This document shows positions 9,131-19,410 of a stretch of 64,000 nt of DNA, one piece after another. A program made the translations under genes and the position numbers. How positions within the stretch are numbered: position 1 is the stretch's first letter; every line of letters starts with the position of its first letter. Origin of the DNA: Nitrosomonas sp. (GTDB lineage: Bacteria > Pseudomonadota > Gammaproteobacteria > Burkholderiales > Nitrosomonadaceae). The stretch spans positions 1 through 64,000 of the forward strand of contig JAMWZR010000003.1 of the NCBI GenBank assembly GCA_024282035.1. Reading direction: 5' to 3'. Below the pieces are notes generated by a model that made no database searches, was not told the origin of the DNA, and saw only the letters and a program-made list of their open reading frames with translations.

Positions 9131-11551
9131 ATGGTCAACATAGAAATCGACGGTAAGCAAGTATCTGTTCCCAAGGGTAGTACCATCATGGATGGTGCAA
9201 AGCAGATTGGTGTATATATACCGCACTTTTGTTATCACAAGAAACTATCGATTGCAGCAAATTGCCGCATGTGCTTAGTGCAGGTCGAAAAAGCACCAAA
9301 GCCGCTACCTGCCTGCGCAACACCTGTAATGGATGGAATGAAGGTTTATACACACTCCCAGCAGGCTATAACAGCTCAGAAAGGTGTGATGGAATTCCTT
9401 CTAATTAATCATCCACTGGATTGTCCCATCTGTGATCAAGGTGGTGAATGTCAATTGCAAGATCTAGCTGTGGGTTATGGTGCAAGTGGATCTCGTTATA
9501 CGGAAGCAAAGCGTGTGGTCGTCAATAAAAATTTGGGACCATTGATCTCAACAGATATGACCCGATGCATCCATTGCACACGGTGTGTGCGTTTCGGCCA
9601 GGAAATAGCAGGAATCATGGAATTAGGCATGGCGGGGCGCGGAGAACATTCAGAAATACTTGCTTTTGTCGGAAAAACAGTAGACTCAGAATTATCAGGT
9701 AACGTCATAGATTTATGTCCAGTAGGTGCGCTGGTGAGTAAGCCATTTCGTTATTCTGCTCGTACTTGGGAATTATCGCGCAGAAAATCGATCAGCCCAC
9801 ATTGTGGTCTGGGTTCGAACTTAGTGGTGCAAGTTAAGCAAAATCGAGTGATGCGAGTGCTGCCTCGTGATAATGAAGCAATTAATGAGTGCTGGTTATC
9901 GGATAAAGATCGTTTTTCATACGAAGGTTTGAATTCCGAAGACCGGCTAATACGACCCATGATTAAGCGAGACGGGCAATGGGTAGAATGTGAATGGCTG
10001 GATGCGCTTGAATTTACAGCCAATGCACTGCAAGCTATTAAGCAAAAGTATGGTGCAACTAAAATTGGTTCTTTGGGATCTGCCCATAGCACGTGCGAGG
10101 AATTGTATTTACTACAAAAGCTTACTCGTGCAATGGGAAGTGGGAATGTCGATCACCGTCTGCGTCAATCTGATTTTCGTGCTGATGAACAATTAACTGG
10201 CATACCGTGGTTAGGGACGAGTATTGCTGAAATGTCGCAATTGAAATCGACCTTGATCATTGGAAGTACATTACGCAAAGATCACCCATTGTTGGCACAA
10301 CGATTGCGACAGGCTGTCAAGAATGGCATGGAATTGAATATTGTTAACCCTGTTGACGACGATTTACTGTTTAGTATTAACAACAAAATCATTGTTGCAC
10401 CTTCTGCAATGGTGAGATCGTTAGCGGAGATTTTAAAGGCAGCTGTTGAAATCAAGGGAAATGTATCACAAAGCGATGAATTAAAAAGATGGATTGATTC
10501 TGTCAATATTTCAAGTTCTGCTAGTGCATTTGCTATAGCTTCGAGTCTAATTGAACATGCACCTGCTTCGATCTATCTGGGTAATATTTCACAGCATCAT
10601 CCAGATTATTCTAGCCTGCATATGCTAGCAAATTGGATTGCTGATGTGACTGGAGCGAGTTTTGGTATTTTGGGAGAAGCAGCGAATAGTGTCGGTGCCT
10701 ATTGGGTAGGCGCCATTCCGGATTCTTCTACTTTCTCAGTTTGCCCAAGTTCCAACATATTGAAAGTTAAAGGATTGAATGCGGGACAGATACTGCAATT
10801 AGACGCTGCACAATCTGAGCAAAATAAATGCGAAGCTTTGCTTCTGCTGAATACTGAACCAGAATATGATTCCTATAATTCACAGAAAGCATTGCAAGCA
10901 GTCAAGTCGAGCGAGTTTGTTGTGTCGTTGACTGCTTATAAGGGGCATGCACTAGAGTATGCCGATGTATTACTGCCAATTACACCCTTTTCGGAGACTT
11001 CTGGAACCTACGTAAATACTGAGGGAGTTGTGCAAAGTTTTAATGGGGTTGTAGCGCCACTGGGAGATGCGAGACCTGCATGGAAAATACTAAGAGTGCT
11101 AGCTAACTTGCTGGGGCTTGAGCATTTTGAATATGATACTCCTGAGCAAATACGTAAGGAGATTTTTCCTGAAGGAACAAATCTTCAACAGCAGTTGGGT
11201 AATGTAATAAAAAATAAAAATATTGATATTGGCGGGATAGAGAATAAGAGATTGCAGCGCATAGGGGAAGTTCCCATCTATCAGGCTGATCCTATTGTTC
11301 GTCGGGCAGAATCGCTACAGTTAACGAATGATGCTTTGCCACCTAAGGCCTGGATGTCGCAATCAACTTTGCAAAGTCTGAATGTTAACTCGGGTAACCA
11401 AATAAGAGTGAAGCAAGGTCAAAAGACCATACAGCTTGAGACAGCTTGTGATGATAGATTACCGGTTAATTGTGTACGGATAGCTTGTGCTCATTCTACA
11501 ACGATGGAACTTGGCGATTTGTTTGGTGAAATTTTTGTAGAAAAATTGTAG
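9131..11551 (+). CDS. nuoG: NADH-quinone oxidoreductase subunit G
   Basis: Large iron-sulfur subunit of the NADH module. The N-terminal ferredoxin-like domain (about residues 1-100) has [15 protein letters not shown] for the 2Fe-2S cluster. Next come [14 protein letters not shown] and [10 protein letters not shown] for 4Fe-4S clusters N4 and N5. The rest (about residues 220-806) is a molybdopterin-oxidoreductase-like domain with no cofactor role in complex I. At 806 residues it is within the broad family range. A 61-base gap separates it from nuoF. Confidence 0.95.
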   Translation: MVNIEIDGKQVSVPKGSTIMDGAKQIGVYIPHFCYHKKLSIAANCRMCLVQVEKAPKPLPACATPVMDGMKVYTHSQQAITAQKGVMEFLLINHPLDCPICDQGGECQLQDLAVGYGASGSRYTEAKRVVVNKNLGPLISTDMTRCIHCTRCVRFGQEIAGIMELGMAGRGEHSEILAFVGKTVDSELSGNVIDLCPVGALVSKPFRYSARTWELSRRKSISPHCGLGSNLVVQVKQNRVMRVLPRDNEAINECWLSDKDRFSYEGLNSEDRLIRPMIKRDGQWVECEWLDALEFTANALQAIKQKYGATKIGSLGSAHSTCEELYLLQKLTRAMGSGNVDHRLRQSDFRADEQLTGIPWLGTSIAEMSQLKSTLIIGSTLRKDHPLLAQRLRQAVKNGMELNIVNPVDDDLLFSINNKIIVAPSAMVRSLAEILKAAVEIKGNVSQSDELKRWIDSVNISSSASAFAIASSLIEHAPASIYLGNISQHHPDYSSLHMLANWIADVTGASFGILGEAANSVGAYWVGAIPDSSTFSVCPSSNILKVKGLNAGQILQLDAAQSEQNKCEALLLLNTEPEYDSYNSQKALQAVKSSEFVVSLTAYKGHALEYADVLLPITPFSETSGTYVNTEGVVQSFNGVVAPLGDARPAWKILRVLANLLGLEHFEYDTPEQIRKEIFPEGTNLQQQLGNVIKNKNIDIGGIENKRLQRIGEVPIYQADPIVRRAESLQLTNDALPPKAWMSQSTLQSLNVNSGNQIRVKQGQKTIQLETACDDRLPVNCVRIACAHSTTMELGDLFGEIFVEKL

Positions 11552-11573
11552 GGTAAAGGGATCGGGGTTTTTG

Positions 11574-12671
11574 ATGGATTTTATTCAACAGCAATTCATA
11601 ATGTTATTGGGAACACAATGGGGTTCCATGTTGTTTTCACTAGTGACCAATGTCTTCTTTATCATTGTTATCATTGTGCCATTGTTGCTTGGTGTTGCTT
11701 ATCTGACATTTGCTGAACGCAAGATAATTGCATATATGCAGATCCGAGTTGGTCCTAATCGAGTGACCTTTTTCGGTATTCCATGGCTTAGAGGGTGGGG
11801 GCAGCCGATTGCTGATGCAGTAAAAGCAATTATGAAAGAAATTGTCATACCCACAGGGGCCAATAAATTTCTATTCATTTTAGCACCCGTTTTGACTATC
11901 ATGCCTGCACTGGCAGCTTGGGCAGTTGTACCGTTTTCACCAGAATTAATTTTGGCAGACATAAATGCTGGGTTATTGTACATACTCGCGATGACCTCGA
12001 TGGGTATATATGGCATCATCATCGCAGGATGGGCTTCGAATTCTAAATATGCCTTTCTTGGTGCTATGCGGTCAGCCGCTCAGGTAGTCTCATATGAATT
12101 AGCAATGGGATTTGCGCTGGTATGCGTTTTGATGATGTCGAAAAGCTTGAATTTGGGGGATATCGTCAGTGGCCAACAAGGAGATAGCTTCCTGAACTGG
12201 TACCTGATACCGCTTTTTCCTATGTTTTTGGTCTATCTCATTTCAGGTGTGGCAGAAACAAACCGCGCACCATTTGACGTGGCAGAAGGTGAATCTGAGA
12301 TTGTGGCAGGATTTCACGTCGATTATTCTGGCATGGCATTCACGGTGTTTTTCTTGGCGGAATACGCTAACATGATTCTTGTCGCAACATTGACTTCTAT
12401 CATGTTTTTGGGGGGATGGTTACCACCTATTGATATTGCGCCACTGAATTTGATCCCAGGGATTGTGTGGTTATTATCGAAGATTGCATTTATTCTGTTC
12501 TTTTTTTTGTGGTTTCGTGCAACCTTTCCACGTTATCGCTATGATCAAATTATGCGACTGGGATGGAAAATTTTTATTCCGATCACTTTGGTGTGGATTG
12601 TAGTTCTGGGATTGATCATGCAGCTTCCTGAATCAGTAAGGGATTTGCCGCCGCTGAATATTTGGTTTTAA
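11574..12671 (+). CDS. nuoH: NADH-quinone oxidoreductase subunit H
   Basis: Membrane subunit linking the quinone site to the proton-pumping arm; about eight spans in 365 residues. Signature segments are [20 protein letters not shown], then EITNR-like [21 protein letters not shown], whose carboxylates lie on the quinone side. ATG 11574 follows AAAGGG. A TTG three bases earlier is less likely. Confidence 0.96.
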   Translation: MDFIQQQFIMLLGTQWGSMLFSLVTNVFFIIVIIVPLLLGVAYLTFAERKIIAYMQIRVGPNRVTFFGIPWLRGWGQPIADAVKAIMKEIVIPTGANKFLFILAPVLTIMPALAAWAVVPFSPELILADINAGLLYILAMTSMGIYGIIIAGWASNSKYAFLGAMRSAAQVVSYELAMGFALVCVLMMSKSLNLGDIVSGQQGDSFLNWYLIPLFPMFLVYLISGVAETNRAPFDVAEGESEIVAGFHVDYSGMAFTVFFLAEYANMILVATLTSIMFLGGWLPPIDIAPLNLIPGIVWLLSKIAFILFFFLWFRATFPRYRYDQIMRLGWKIFIPITLVWIVVLGLIMQLPESVRDLPPLNIWF

Positions 12672-12687
12672 GATTTAGAGAAAACTA

Positions 12688-13176
12688 ATGAATCGTATAA
12701 AAAAATTTTTTAGTACCTTTTTGCTTTTTGAATTGTGGAAAGGCATGGTAGTAACCGGGAAATACCTGTTTAAACCCAAAATTACTGTTCACTATCCAGA
12801 AGAAAAGACTCCACAATCTCCACGCTTCCGCGGATTGCATGCATTACGTCGATACCCTAACGGAGAAGAGCGGTGTATAGCTTGTAAATTATGTGAGGCG
12901 GTATGTCCTGCCATGGCTATAACCATCGATTCAGAGCAACGTGCTGATGGAACTAGGCGTACAACGCGTTATGACATAGATTTGAGCAAGTGTATTTTTT
13001 GCGGCTTCTGCGAAGAATCTTGCCCAGTCGATTCCATTGTTGAAACACGAATTTTGGAATATCACGGTGAAAAACGTGGAGACTTGATTTATACCAAAGA
13101 AATGCTACTAGCAATTGGCGATCGTTATGAAGAACAAATTGCCAAGGATCGAGAAGCAGATGCTCCTTATCGTTGA
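12688..13176 (+). CDS. nuoI: NADH-quinone oxidoreductase subunit I
   Basis: Ferredoxin-like subunit with two 4Fe-4S clusters, N6a and N6b, in the connecting arm of complex I. The motifs [16 protein letters not shown] and [16 protein letters not shown] each give four cysteines. The 162 residues are full length. An amphipathic N-terminal helix (about residues 1-30) matches the membrane-surface anchor of the family. Confidence 0.96.
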   Translation: MNRIKKFFSTFLLFELWKGMVVTGKYLFKPKITVHYPEEKTPQSPRFRGLHALRRYPNGEERCIACKLCEAVCPAMAITIDSEQRADGTRRTTRYDIDLSKCIFCGFCEESCPVDSIVETRILEYHGEKRGDLIYTKEMLLAIGDRYEEQIAKDREADAPYR

Positions 13177-13196
13177 AACTCGTCAATAAACAAGAT

Positions 13197-13802
13197 ATGA
13201 ATTTTCAAGATATTATTTTTTATACTTTTTCGGCGATATTAATTGCTTCGTCACTGGGAGTGATAACGTTTCGGAATCCAGTGTATTCTGCACTATTGCT
13301 TGTATTGGCTTTTGTTTCCTGTGCTGGTTTGTGGTTATTACTTGAAGCTGAGTTTCTTGCCATTGCATTGGTTTTAGTTTATGTGGGCGCTGTAATGGTA
13401 CTATTTTTATTTGTTGTTATGATGCTGGATATCAATCTTGATCGCCTTCGAGAAGGCTTCTGGAAATGGTTTCCTTTTGGTGCTCTAATTGCATTGGTTA
13501 TGATTGGTGAAATGGCGATGGTTTTGATGGGTAAGCACTTTGGATTGGAGGAAATGCCAATACCTAAAGGACAGTCGGCGGATTATAACAATACCAGAGA
13601 ACTTGGACGCCTGATCTACACAGAATATGCTTACGCTTTCGAATTAGCTGCAGTCTTATTATTGGTTGCAATGGTAACAGCCATTGCATTAACTCTGAGA
13701 CATCGTGAAGATAAAAAATCAGTCAATCCATCTGACCAAGTTAAAGTTAAAAAAGAAGATCGGTTGCGCATTATATCGATGCCATCTGCAAAGAAAGAAT
13801 AG
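13197..13802 (+). CDS. nuoJ: NADH-quinone oxidoreductase subunit J
   Basis: Membrane subunit with about five spans. The conserved third span holds the VYVGAVMVLFLFVVMML stretch, which takes part in coupling. ATG 13197 gives 201 residues and avoids overlap with nuoI. The in-frame TTG at 13173 would overlap nuoI by four bases. The C-terminal tail is charged (KVKKEDR). Confidence 0.93.
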   Translation: MNFQDIIFYTFSAILIASSLGVITFRNPVYSALLLVLAFVSCAGLWLLLEAEFLAIALVLVYVGAVMVLFLFVVMMLDINLDRLREGFWKWFPFGALIALVMIGEMAMVLMGKHFGLEEMPIPKGQSADYNNTRELGRLIYTEYAYAFELAAVLLLVAMVTAIALTLRHREDKKSVNPSDQVKVKKEDRLRIISMPSAKKE

Positions 13803-13841
13803 CTTTTAAATTGTCTTTATTAAAAAAATAGAGGTTGTAAC

Positions 13842-14147
13842 TTGATATCGTTATCACATTATTTGGTGCTAGGTGCGATTCTTTTTGCCATAGGAATTGT
13901 CGGTATCTTTCTGAACAGAAAGAATGTCATCATCATTCTGATGTCGATAGAATTAATGTTACTTGCTGTAAATATGAATTTTGTTGCGTTTTCTCATTAT
14001 TTACAGGATATTACGGGACAGATTTTTGTTTTCTTTATCCTAACGGTAGCTGCAGCGGAATCTGCAATCGGTCTTGCAATACTTGTCGTACTGTTTAGAA
14101 ATCAGCAAACAATTAACGTTGATGATCTGGATAAACTTAAGGGCTGA
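13842..14147 (+). CDS. nuoK: NADH-quinone oxidoreductase subunit K
   Basis: Small three-span subunit of 101 residues, the usual length. It keeps the two buried glutamates of the family: one in [14 protein letters not shown] and one in [11 protein letters not shown]. The start is a TTG with GAGG about seven bases upstream (13831-13834). It gives the canonical [14 protein letters not shown] start. Confidence 0.95.
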   Translation: MISLSHYLVLGAILFAIGIVGIFLNRKNVIIILMSIELMLLAVNMNFVAFSHYLQDITGQIFVFFILTVAAAESAIGLAILVVLFRNQQTINVDDLDKLKG

Positions 14148-14199
14148 GCATTCTACAAGTATTAGCGAAAATTCTTAATTAGATAAAAATTTGGTCGAA

Positions 14200-16140
14200 A
14201 TGCAGAAACTTTATTTATTAGTCCCACTGGCGCCATTACTTGGAGCAATTATAGCCGGATTATTCGGCCGTTACGTTGGTCCTATCTGGAGTCATAGAGC
14301 AACAATTTTGCTTGTATTCGTATCATTTTTAGCGTCAGTTCGAATCTTTTTCGATGTGATGGAAGGTAATATATTTAATGGTACGGTCTATACTTGGTTA
14401 ATTACCGGTGATACTCGATTCGAAGTTGGTTTTTTGATTGATCAGTTATCTGCAACCATGATGATTGTCGTTAGTTTTGTATCGCTAATGGTGCATATAT
14501 ACACGATTGGTTATATGCATGACGATCCGGGATACCAGCGGTTTTTCAGCTATATATCATTGTTTACTTTTTCGATGATGATGCTAGTCATGTCGAATAA
14601 TTTCGTACAGTTATTTTTTGGTTGGGAAGCAGTAGGACTGGTTTCATACTTGTTGATTGGTTTTTGGTATACACGTCCAACAGCGATATATGCCAACATG
14701 AAGGCATTTCTTGTCAATCGCGTAGGAGATTTCGGTTTTCTGCTGGGTATTGCCATGATTTTGATGTATTTTGGAACATTGGATTATGCTTCTGTGTTTG
14801 CACAATCTTCGGATTTTGCAAAAGAAGAAATTGAATTATTTCCAGGTATGCCTTGGTATGTGATCTCGGTGATCTGTATTTTATTGTTTATCGGCGCTAT
14901 GGGTAAGTCTGCACAGTTTCCATTGCACGTTTGGTTACCGGATTCAATGGAAGGTCCTACGCCTATCTCGGCACTCATACATGCGGCTACGATGGTTACA
15001 GCAGGAATATTCATGGTAGCGCGAATGTCTCCACTTTTTGAACTATCTGAAACTGCATTGACAACAGTTTTGGTGATAGGTGGAATTACTACTCTGTTCA
15101 TGGCATTGGTTGCTGTTGTTCAAAATGATATCAAACGAGTAGTTGCTTTTTCCACTCTCTCGCAGCTTGGCTACATGACAGTAGCACTTGGAGCATCTGC
15201 CTATTCTGCGGCGATTTTCCACCTAATGACACATGCATTTTTTAAGGCGGTTTTATTTTTAGGTGCAGGATCAGTAATCATTGCTATGCATCATGAGCAG
15301 GATATGCAAAAAATGGGAGGGCTTAAGCGGTATATGCCTATTACTTATGCAACTATGTTTATAGCCGCTCTCGCTAGTGCTGGTGTGCCAGGTTTTTCGG
15401 GGTTCTTTTCGAAGGATGCCATCATCGAAGCAGTTCATTTTTCGAATATTCCAGGTGCGGGCTTTGCTTATTTTTGTGTACTTACAACAGTATTCGTCAC
15501 TGCCTTATATACTTTTCGTTTAATTTTTATGACTTTTCATGGTCAGGAAAGAATGGATAAGCATACTAAGGAGCATCTACATGAATCGCCTTGGGTTGTG
15601 ACAGTTCCGTTGATTATTCTCGCCGTACCAACTATTGCCGCTGGTTGGTTGATTGATCCTATAGTTGTAGGAGAGTATTTCAGAAATGTAATTTATGTCG
15701 CTGCTAATCATGATGCCATAAAGCAGTTGAGTAATGAGTTTACCGACGTGGTTGGAATGATGTCTCATGCACTCTCTACTGCTCCCTTTTGGTTATCACT
15801 GACTGGCATATTTGCGGCTTGGTATCTGTATTGTGTAAAAACTTCAATTCCTGAAAAAATTAAGAATCAATTTGGAATTATTTATAATTTGCTCGACCGC
15901 AAGTATTACATCGATGAATTCTATTCCTGGTTTTTTGCTAATGGCGCACGTAATCTTGGTACTGTGCTTTGGAAATATGGAGATGTGAAAATAATCGATG
16001 GTTTTTTTGTCAATGGAACGGCAAAAGTTGTTGCTATATCTGCGTCGATAGTACGACGGTATCAAACAGGTTATATCTACCATTACGCATTTACAATGAT
16101 TGTTGGCATTGTCGTAATTCTGACATTTTGGCTTTATTAG
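14200..16140 (+). CDS. nuoL: NADH-quinone oxidoreductase subunit L
   Basis: Distal antiporter-like proton-pumping subunit with the long lateral helix at its C-terminus. Typical segments are FFGWEAVGLVSYLLIGFW, AMGKSAQFPLHVWLPDSMEGPTP (split here for reading), ALIHAATMVTAG and STLSQLGYM. ATG 14200 is preferred over a TTG three codons earlier and gives 646 residues. The C-terminal part (after about residue 500) carries the lateral helix and final span. Confidence 0.95.
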   Translation: MQKLYLLVPLAPLLGAIIAGLFGRYVGPIWSHRATILLVFVSFLASVRIFFDVMEGNIFNGTVYTWLITGDTRFEVGFLIDQLSATMMIVVSFVSLMVHIYTIGYMHDDPGYQRFFSYISLFTFSMMMLVMSNNFVQLFFGWEAVGLVSYLLIGFWYTRPTAIYANMKAFLVNRVGDFGFLLGIAMILMYFGTLDYASVFAQSSDFAKEEIELFPGMPWYVISVICILLFIGAMGKSAQFPLHVWLPDSMEGPTPISALIHAATMVTAGIFMVARMSPLFELSETALTTVLVIGGITTLFMALVAVVQNDIKRVVAFSTLSQLGYMTVALGASAYSAAIFHLMTHAFFKAVLFLGAGSVIIAMHHEQDMQKMGGLKRYMPITYATMFIAALASAGVPGFSGFFSKDAIIEAVHFSNIPGAGFAYFCVLTTVFVTALYTFRLIFMTFHGQERMDKHTKEHLHESPWVVTVPLIILAVPTIAAGWLIDPIVVGEYFRNVIYVAANHDAIKQLSNEFTDVVGMMSHALSTAPFWLSLTGIFAAWYLYCVKTSIPEKIKNQFGIIYNLLDRKYYIDEFYSWFFANGARNLGTVLWKYGDVKIIDGFFVNGTAKVVAISASIVRRYQTGYIYHYAFTMIVGIVVILTFWLY

Positions 16141-16229
16141 TAATGCCATTAATTCTGTTTGCAATTTTAGAATGATTTTAAGAACAGTTACTTAGCAATA
16201 ATAAGTCTAAACAATTAATCGGAACAAGC

Positions 16230-17714
16230 ATGTCGTCTGGATTCCCACTTTTAAGTTTGATTATTTGGTTACCAATCGTCTTCGGTGTTGCTGTTTTCGC
16301 TACTGGAAATGATCGCAATGCTGTCCTAGCGCGCTGGATCGCTTTAGTTGGATCACTTTTGGGGTTTCTTATAGCGCTTCCTTTGGGGAGCGGTTTTGAT
16401 ACCACTACAAGTGCTATGCAATTTACCGAGAGTTATCCCTGGTTTGAGCGATTCAATGTGAATTATCACATTGGTGTTGATGGGATCTCAATGCCATTGA
16501 TTCTTCTGAATTGTTTCTTTACTCCTATCGTGGTGATTGCGGGTTGGGAAGTTATCAAAGAGCGTGTTTCTCAGTATATGGGGGCGTTTTTGGTAATGTC
16601 AGGTATTGTTAATGGCGTTTTCGCATCACTCGATGCAGTATTGTTTTATGTGTTCTGGGAAGCCTCACTAATTCCAATGTTTTTAATCATTGGAGTCTGG
16701 GGAGGGCCAAACCGAGTTTATGCAGCGATCAAATTTTTTCTCTATACCTTGCTAGGTTCATTGTTGATGCTGGTAGCGTTGATTTATCTGTACCAGACAT
16801 CGGGTGGTAGTTTCTCCATTCTGGATTACCATCAATTACCGATTCCTTTTGCACCGCAAATTCTTATATTTATTGCTTTCTTTTTGGCGTTTGCAGTAAA
16901 AGTACCGATGTGGCCTGTTCATACATGGTTACCTGATGCACACGTAGAAGCACCTACCGGGGGGTCAGTAATACTTGCAGCGATACTACTAAAGTTGGGG
17001 GGATATGGTTTCTTGCGTTTTGCGCTACCTATTACACCTGATGCAAGTCATTATTTGGCATCAACTGTCATTGTATTATCTCTAATTGCAGTGGTTTATA
17101 TTGGTTTGATTGCATTGATGCAAACAGACATGAAGAAATTGATAGCTTATTCGTCAGTTGCTCATATGGGATTCGTGACGCTCGGTTTTTTTCTCTTTAA
17201 TGCATATGGCATTGAAGGCGCAATGGTACAGATGATTTCTCATGGATTTATTTCTGGTGCCATGTTCCTTTGTGTAGGCGTGTTGTATGACCGATTACAT
17301 TCGAGACAAATTGCTGATTACGGTGGTGTAGTGAATAAAATGCCAGCTTTTGCTGCTTTCTTTATGTTATTTGCAATGGCAAATGCAGGCTTACCTGGAA
17401 CGAGTGGTTTCGTTGGCGAATTTATGGTGATTATGGGATCGGTAAAGATTAGTTTTTGGTATGCTTTTTTGGCTGCTACAACGCTGATTACAGGGGCTGC
17501 ATATACTTTATGGATGTACAAGCGGGTAATATTTGGTGCCGTTGCTAGCCCTGCTGTAGAGCGTCTCGAGGATATCTCCAAACGTGAATTTTTCCTATTG
17601 GCAATATTAGCCATTTTTGTTTTATGGTTCGGTTTATATCCTTATCCACTGACAGATGTAATGCATGCTTCAGTGGATCATCTGCTGAATCACGTCAGCA
17701 ACAGTAAATTGTAA
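16230..17714 (+). CDS. nuoM: NADH-quinone oxidoreductase subunit M
   Basis: Antiporter-like proton-pumping subunit of complex I, about 14 spans in 494 residues. Conserved pieces are HIGVDGISMPLILL, VFWEASLIPMFLIIG with the coupling glutamate, and KVPMWPVHTWLPDAHVEAPT with the pump lysine. Full length, 89 bases after nuoL. Confidence 0.96.
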   Translation: MSSGFPLLSLIIWLPIVFGVAVFATGNDRNAVLARWIALVGSLLGFLIALPLGSGFDTTTSAMQFTESYPWFERFNVNYHIGVDGISMPLILLNCFFTPIVVIAGWEVIKERVSQYMGAFLVMSGIVNGVFASLDAVLFYVFWEASLIPMFLIIGVWGGPNRVYAAIKFFLYTLLGSLLMLVALIYLYQTSGGSFSILDYHQLPIPFAPQILIFIAFFLAFAVKVPMWPVHTWLPDAHVEAPTGGSVILAAILLKLGGYGFLRFALPITPDASHYLASTVIVLSLIAVVYIGLIALMQTDMKKLIAYSSVAHMGFVTLGFFLFNAYGIEGAMVQMISHGFISGAMFLCVGVLYDRLHSRQIADYGGVVNKMPAFAAFFMLFAMANAGLPGTSGFVGEFMVIMGSVKISFWYAFLAATTLITGAAYTLWMYKRVIFGAVASPAVERLEDISKREFFLLAILAIFVLWFGLYPYPLTDVMHASVDHLLNHVSNSKL

Positions 17715-17761
17715 TAAATAAAGATTGTGCGAGATTTTTCAGAAAAAAGGATTGAGCGTTA

Positions 17762-19207
17762 ATGAATTTTATACCACCTGATTTTGCACCTGCATCTTCC
17801 GAAATTTTCATACTAATCATGGTCTGTGTCGTCATGCTGGCTGATCTTGGTGCGGGTGAAAGTAGACGTTATGTTGCCTATTTGCTGACGCAAATGGCAC
17901 TTCTGGGTTGCGCTGTCCTCACTTTTCTTTCATTTTCGACTGATGTAAGTCAAACTTTTTCAGGCATGTTTGTTGACGATGCCATGGCGGATATTCTCAA
18001 GCTGATGGTTTATGGAACAGTTGCTGCCGTATTGATTTATTCACATTCCTACATTGAAGACCGGGGTATGCTCCGAGGAGAGTTTTTCAGTCTGGTATTG
18101 TTTGCAACATTAGGTATGATGGTGATGATTTCCGCTAGTCATTTCCTAACGTTATATATCGGCTTGGAATTACTTTCCCTGTCACTTTATGCACTGGTTG
18201 CCTTACGGCGTGATTCTGTCGTCGCAACTGAAGCTGCCATGAAATTTTTTGTTTTAGGTGCACTAGCTTCCGGTTTCCTTCTATACGGTATGTCCATGGT
18301 GTATGGAGCAACAGGAACACTTCACGTGACTCAACTTGCTCAAATTATTCAGAGTGAAGCCAGTAGCAAAGAAGTTTTGGTTGTTGGTTTGGTCTTCATT
18401 GTTGCTGGAATCAGTTTCAAGCTAAGTGCTGCGCCATTTCACATGTGGGCACCTGATGTATATGAAGGATCGCCGACCGCTGTAACATTATTCATTGGTT
18501 CGGCTCCAAAGCTGGCTGCATTTGGCTTTGTTATGCGTTTACTGATTGAAGGTTTGGGGGAGATGGTGGCAGACTGGCAAGGTATGTTGATTATCCTTGC
18601 TGTTATGTCCATGGCTGTCGGTAACATAGCAGCAATTGCTCAAACTAATATCAAGCGCATGCTTGCCTATTCAACGATATCTCACATGGGATTTGTTTTA
18701 CTTGGTTTTATCAGCGCCGATTCCAATGGCTATAGCTCTGCTTTGTTTTATGTGTTTGCATATGTCTTGATGACATTGGGAAGTTTTGCTGTGATCATGC
18801 TACTTTGTCGATTCGGGTATGAAGCAGAGAATATCGAGGATTTTAAGGGCTTGAGTAAGCGAAATGCGTGGTATGCATTTGTTACATTGTTACTGATGCT
18901 TTCTTTGGCAGGCATCCCACCCATGATTGGGTTTTATGCCAAGCTTGCAGTTTTACAAGCAGTCGTCAATGCAGGCTATATTGAGCTTGCGATCGTTGCT
19001 GTTTTATTATCACTTATTGGTGCATTTTATTACCTGCGTATTATCAAATTGATGTACTTTGATGATCCAGAAACGAGTGAGCCGATTTTACCCAATAGTG
19101 ATGTCAAAATTCTATTGAGTGCCAATGGTTTTGCTGTTTTGCTTTTAGGTATTTTTCCTCAAGCACTCATGGGTCTTAGTCTTTATGCCATTCAGAATTC
19201 CATGTAA
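17762..19207 (+). CDS. nuoN: NADH-quinone oxidoreductase subunit N
   Basis: Third antiporter-like subunit, about 13-14 spans in 481 residues. It has [14 protein letters not shown] with the coupling glutamate, [21 protein letters not shown] and [13 protein letters not shown]. It closes the operon. A weak hairpin follows at 19219-19245 before the promoter of htpG. Confidence 0.96.
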   Translation: MNFIPPDFAPASSEIFILIMVCVVMLADLGAGESRRYVAYLLTQMALLGCAVLTFLSFSTDVSQTFSGMFVDDAMADILKLMVYGTVAAVLIYSHSYIEDRGMLRGEFFSLVLFATLGMMVMISASHFLTLYIGLELLSLSLYALVALRRDSVVATEAAMKFFVLGALASGFLLYGMSMVYGATGTLHVTQLAQIIQSEASSKEVLVVGLVFIVAGISFKLSAAPFHMWAPDVYEGSPTAVTLFIGSAPKLAAFGFVMRLLIEGLGEMVADWQGMLIILAVMSMAVGNIAAIAQTNIKRMLAYSTISHMGFVLLGFISADSNGYSSALFYVFAYVLMTLGSFAVIMLLCRFGYEAENIEDFKGLSKRNAWYAFVTLLLMLSLAGIPPMIGFYAKLAVLQAVVNAGYIELAIVAVLLSLIGAFYYLRIIKLMYFDDPETSEPILPNSDVKILLSANGFAVLLLGIFPQALMGLSLYAIQNSM

Positions 19208-19218
19208 ATAAAATATAT

Positions 19219-19245
19219 CTTGGGTACTTCTATGAAATGCCCAAG
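19219..19245 (+). terminator. Possible terminator after nuoN
   Basis: CTTGGG (19219-19224) pairs with CCCAAG (19240-19245) around a 15-base loop, 12 bases after the nuoN stop. No strong T run follows. It is the only candidate end for the nuo transcript before the htpG promoter. Confidence 0.35.
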
Positions 19246-19358
19246 ACTCTTGATGTTTAAAAATGACTGGAATTTCTTTCACAAGCTAGATATAAAATAC
19301 TAGATTATCCTCTCGTATCGAATCGTTTCATCATAAGTGGAATAATAGATTTCCTTGA

Positions 19359-19386
19359 CTTGATTTCTTTTGCATTGTCCCAATAT
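19359..19386 (+). promoter_or_regulatory. Sigma-32-like heat-shock promoter of htpG
   Basis: CTTGATT (19359-19365), a 13-base spacer, then CCCAATAT (19379-19386). This is close to the heat-shock sigma factor pattern CTTGAAA-N13 to 17-CCCCATNT. It ends 24 bases before the htpG start, a suitable distance for a short leader. The gene it serves is a known heat-shock gene, which supports the reading. A CTTGAC overlaps five bases upstream as an alternative -35. Confidence 0.55.
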
Positions 19387-19410
19387 CTAAAAAATTTTTA
19401 GGAGATAACC

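Noticed and set aside
9751-10092. 113-residue minus-strand frame inside nuoG
   Set aside because: It is a shadow of a strongly conserved gene, with no ribosome site and low-complexity content.
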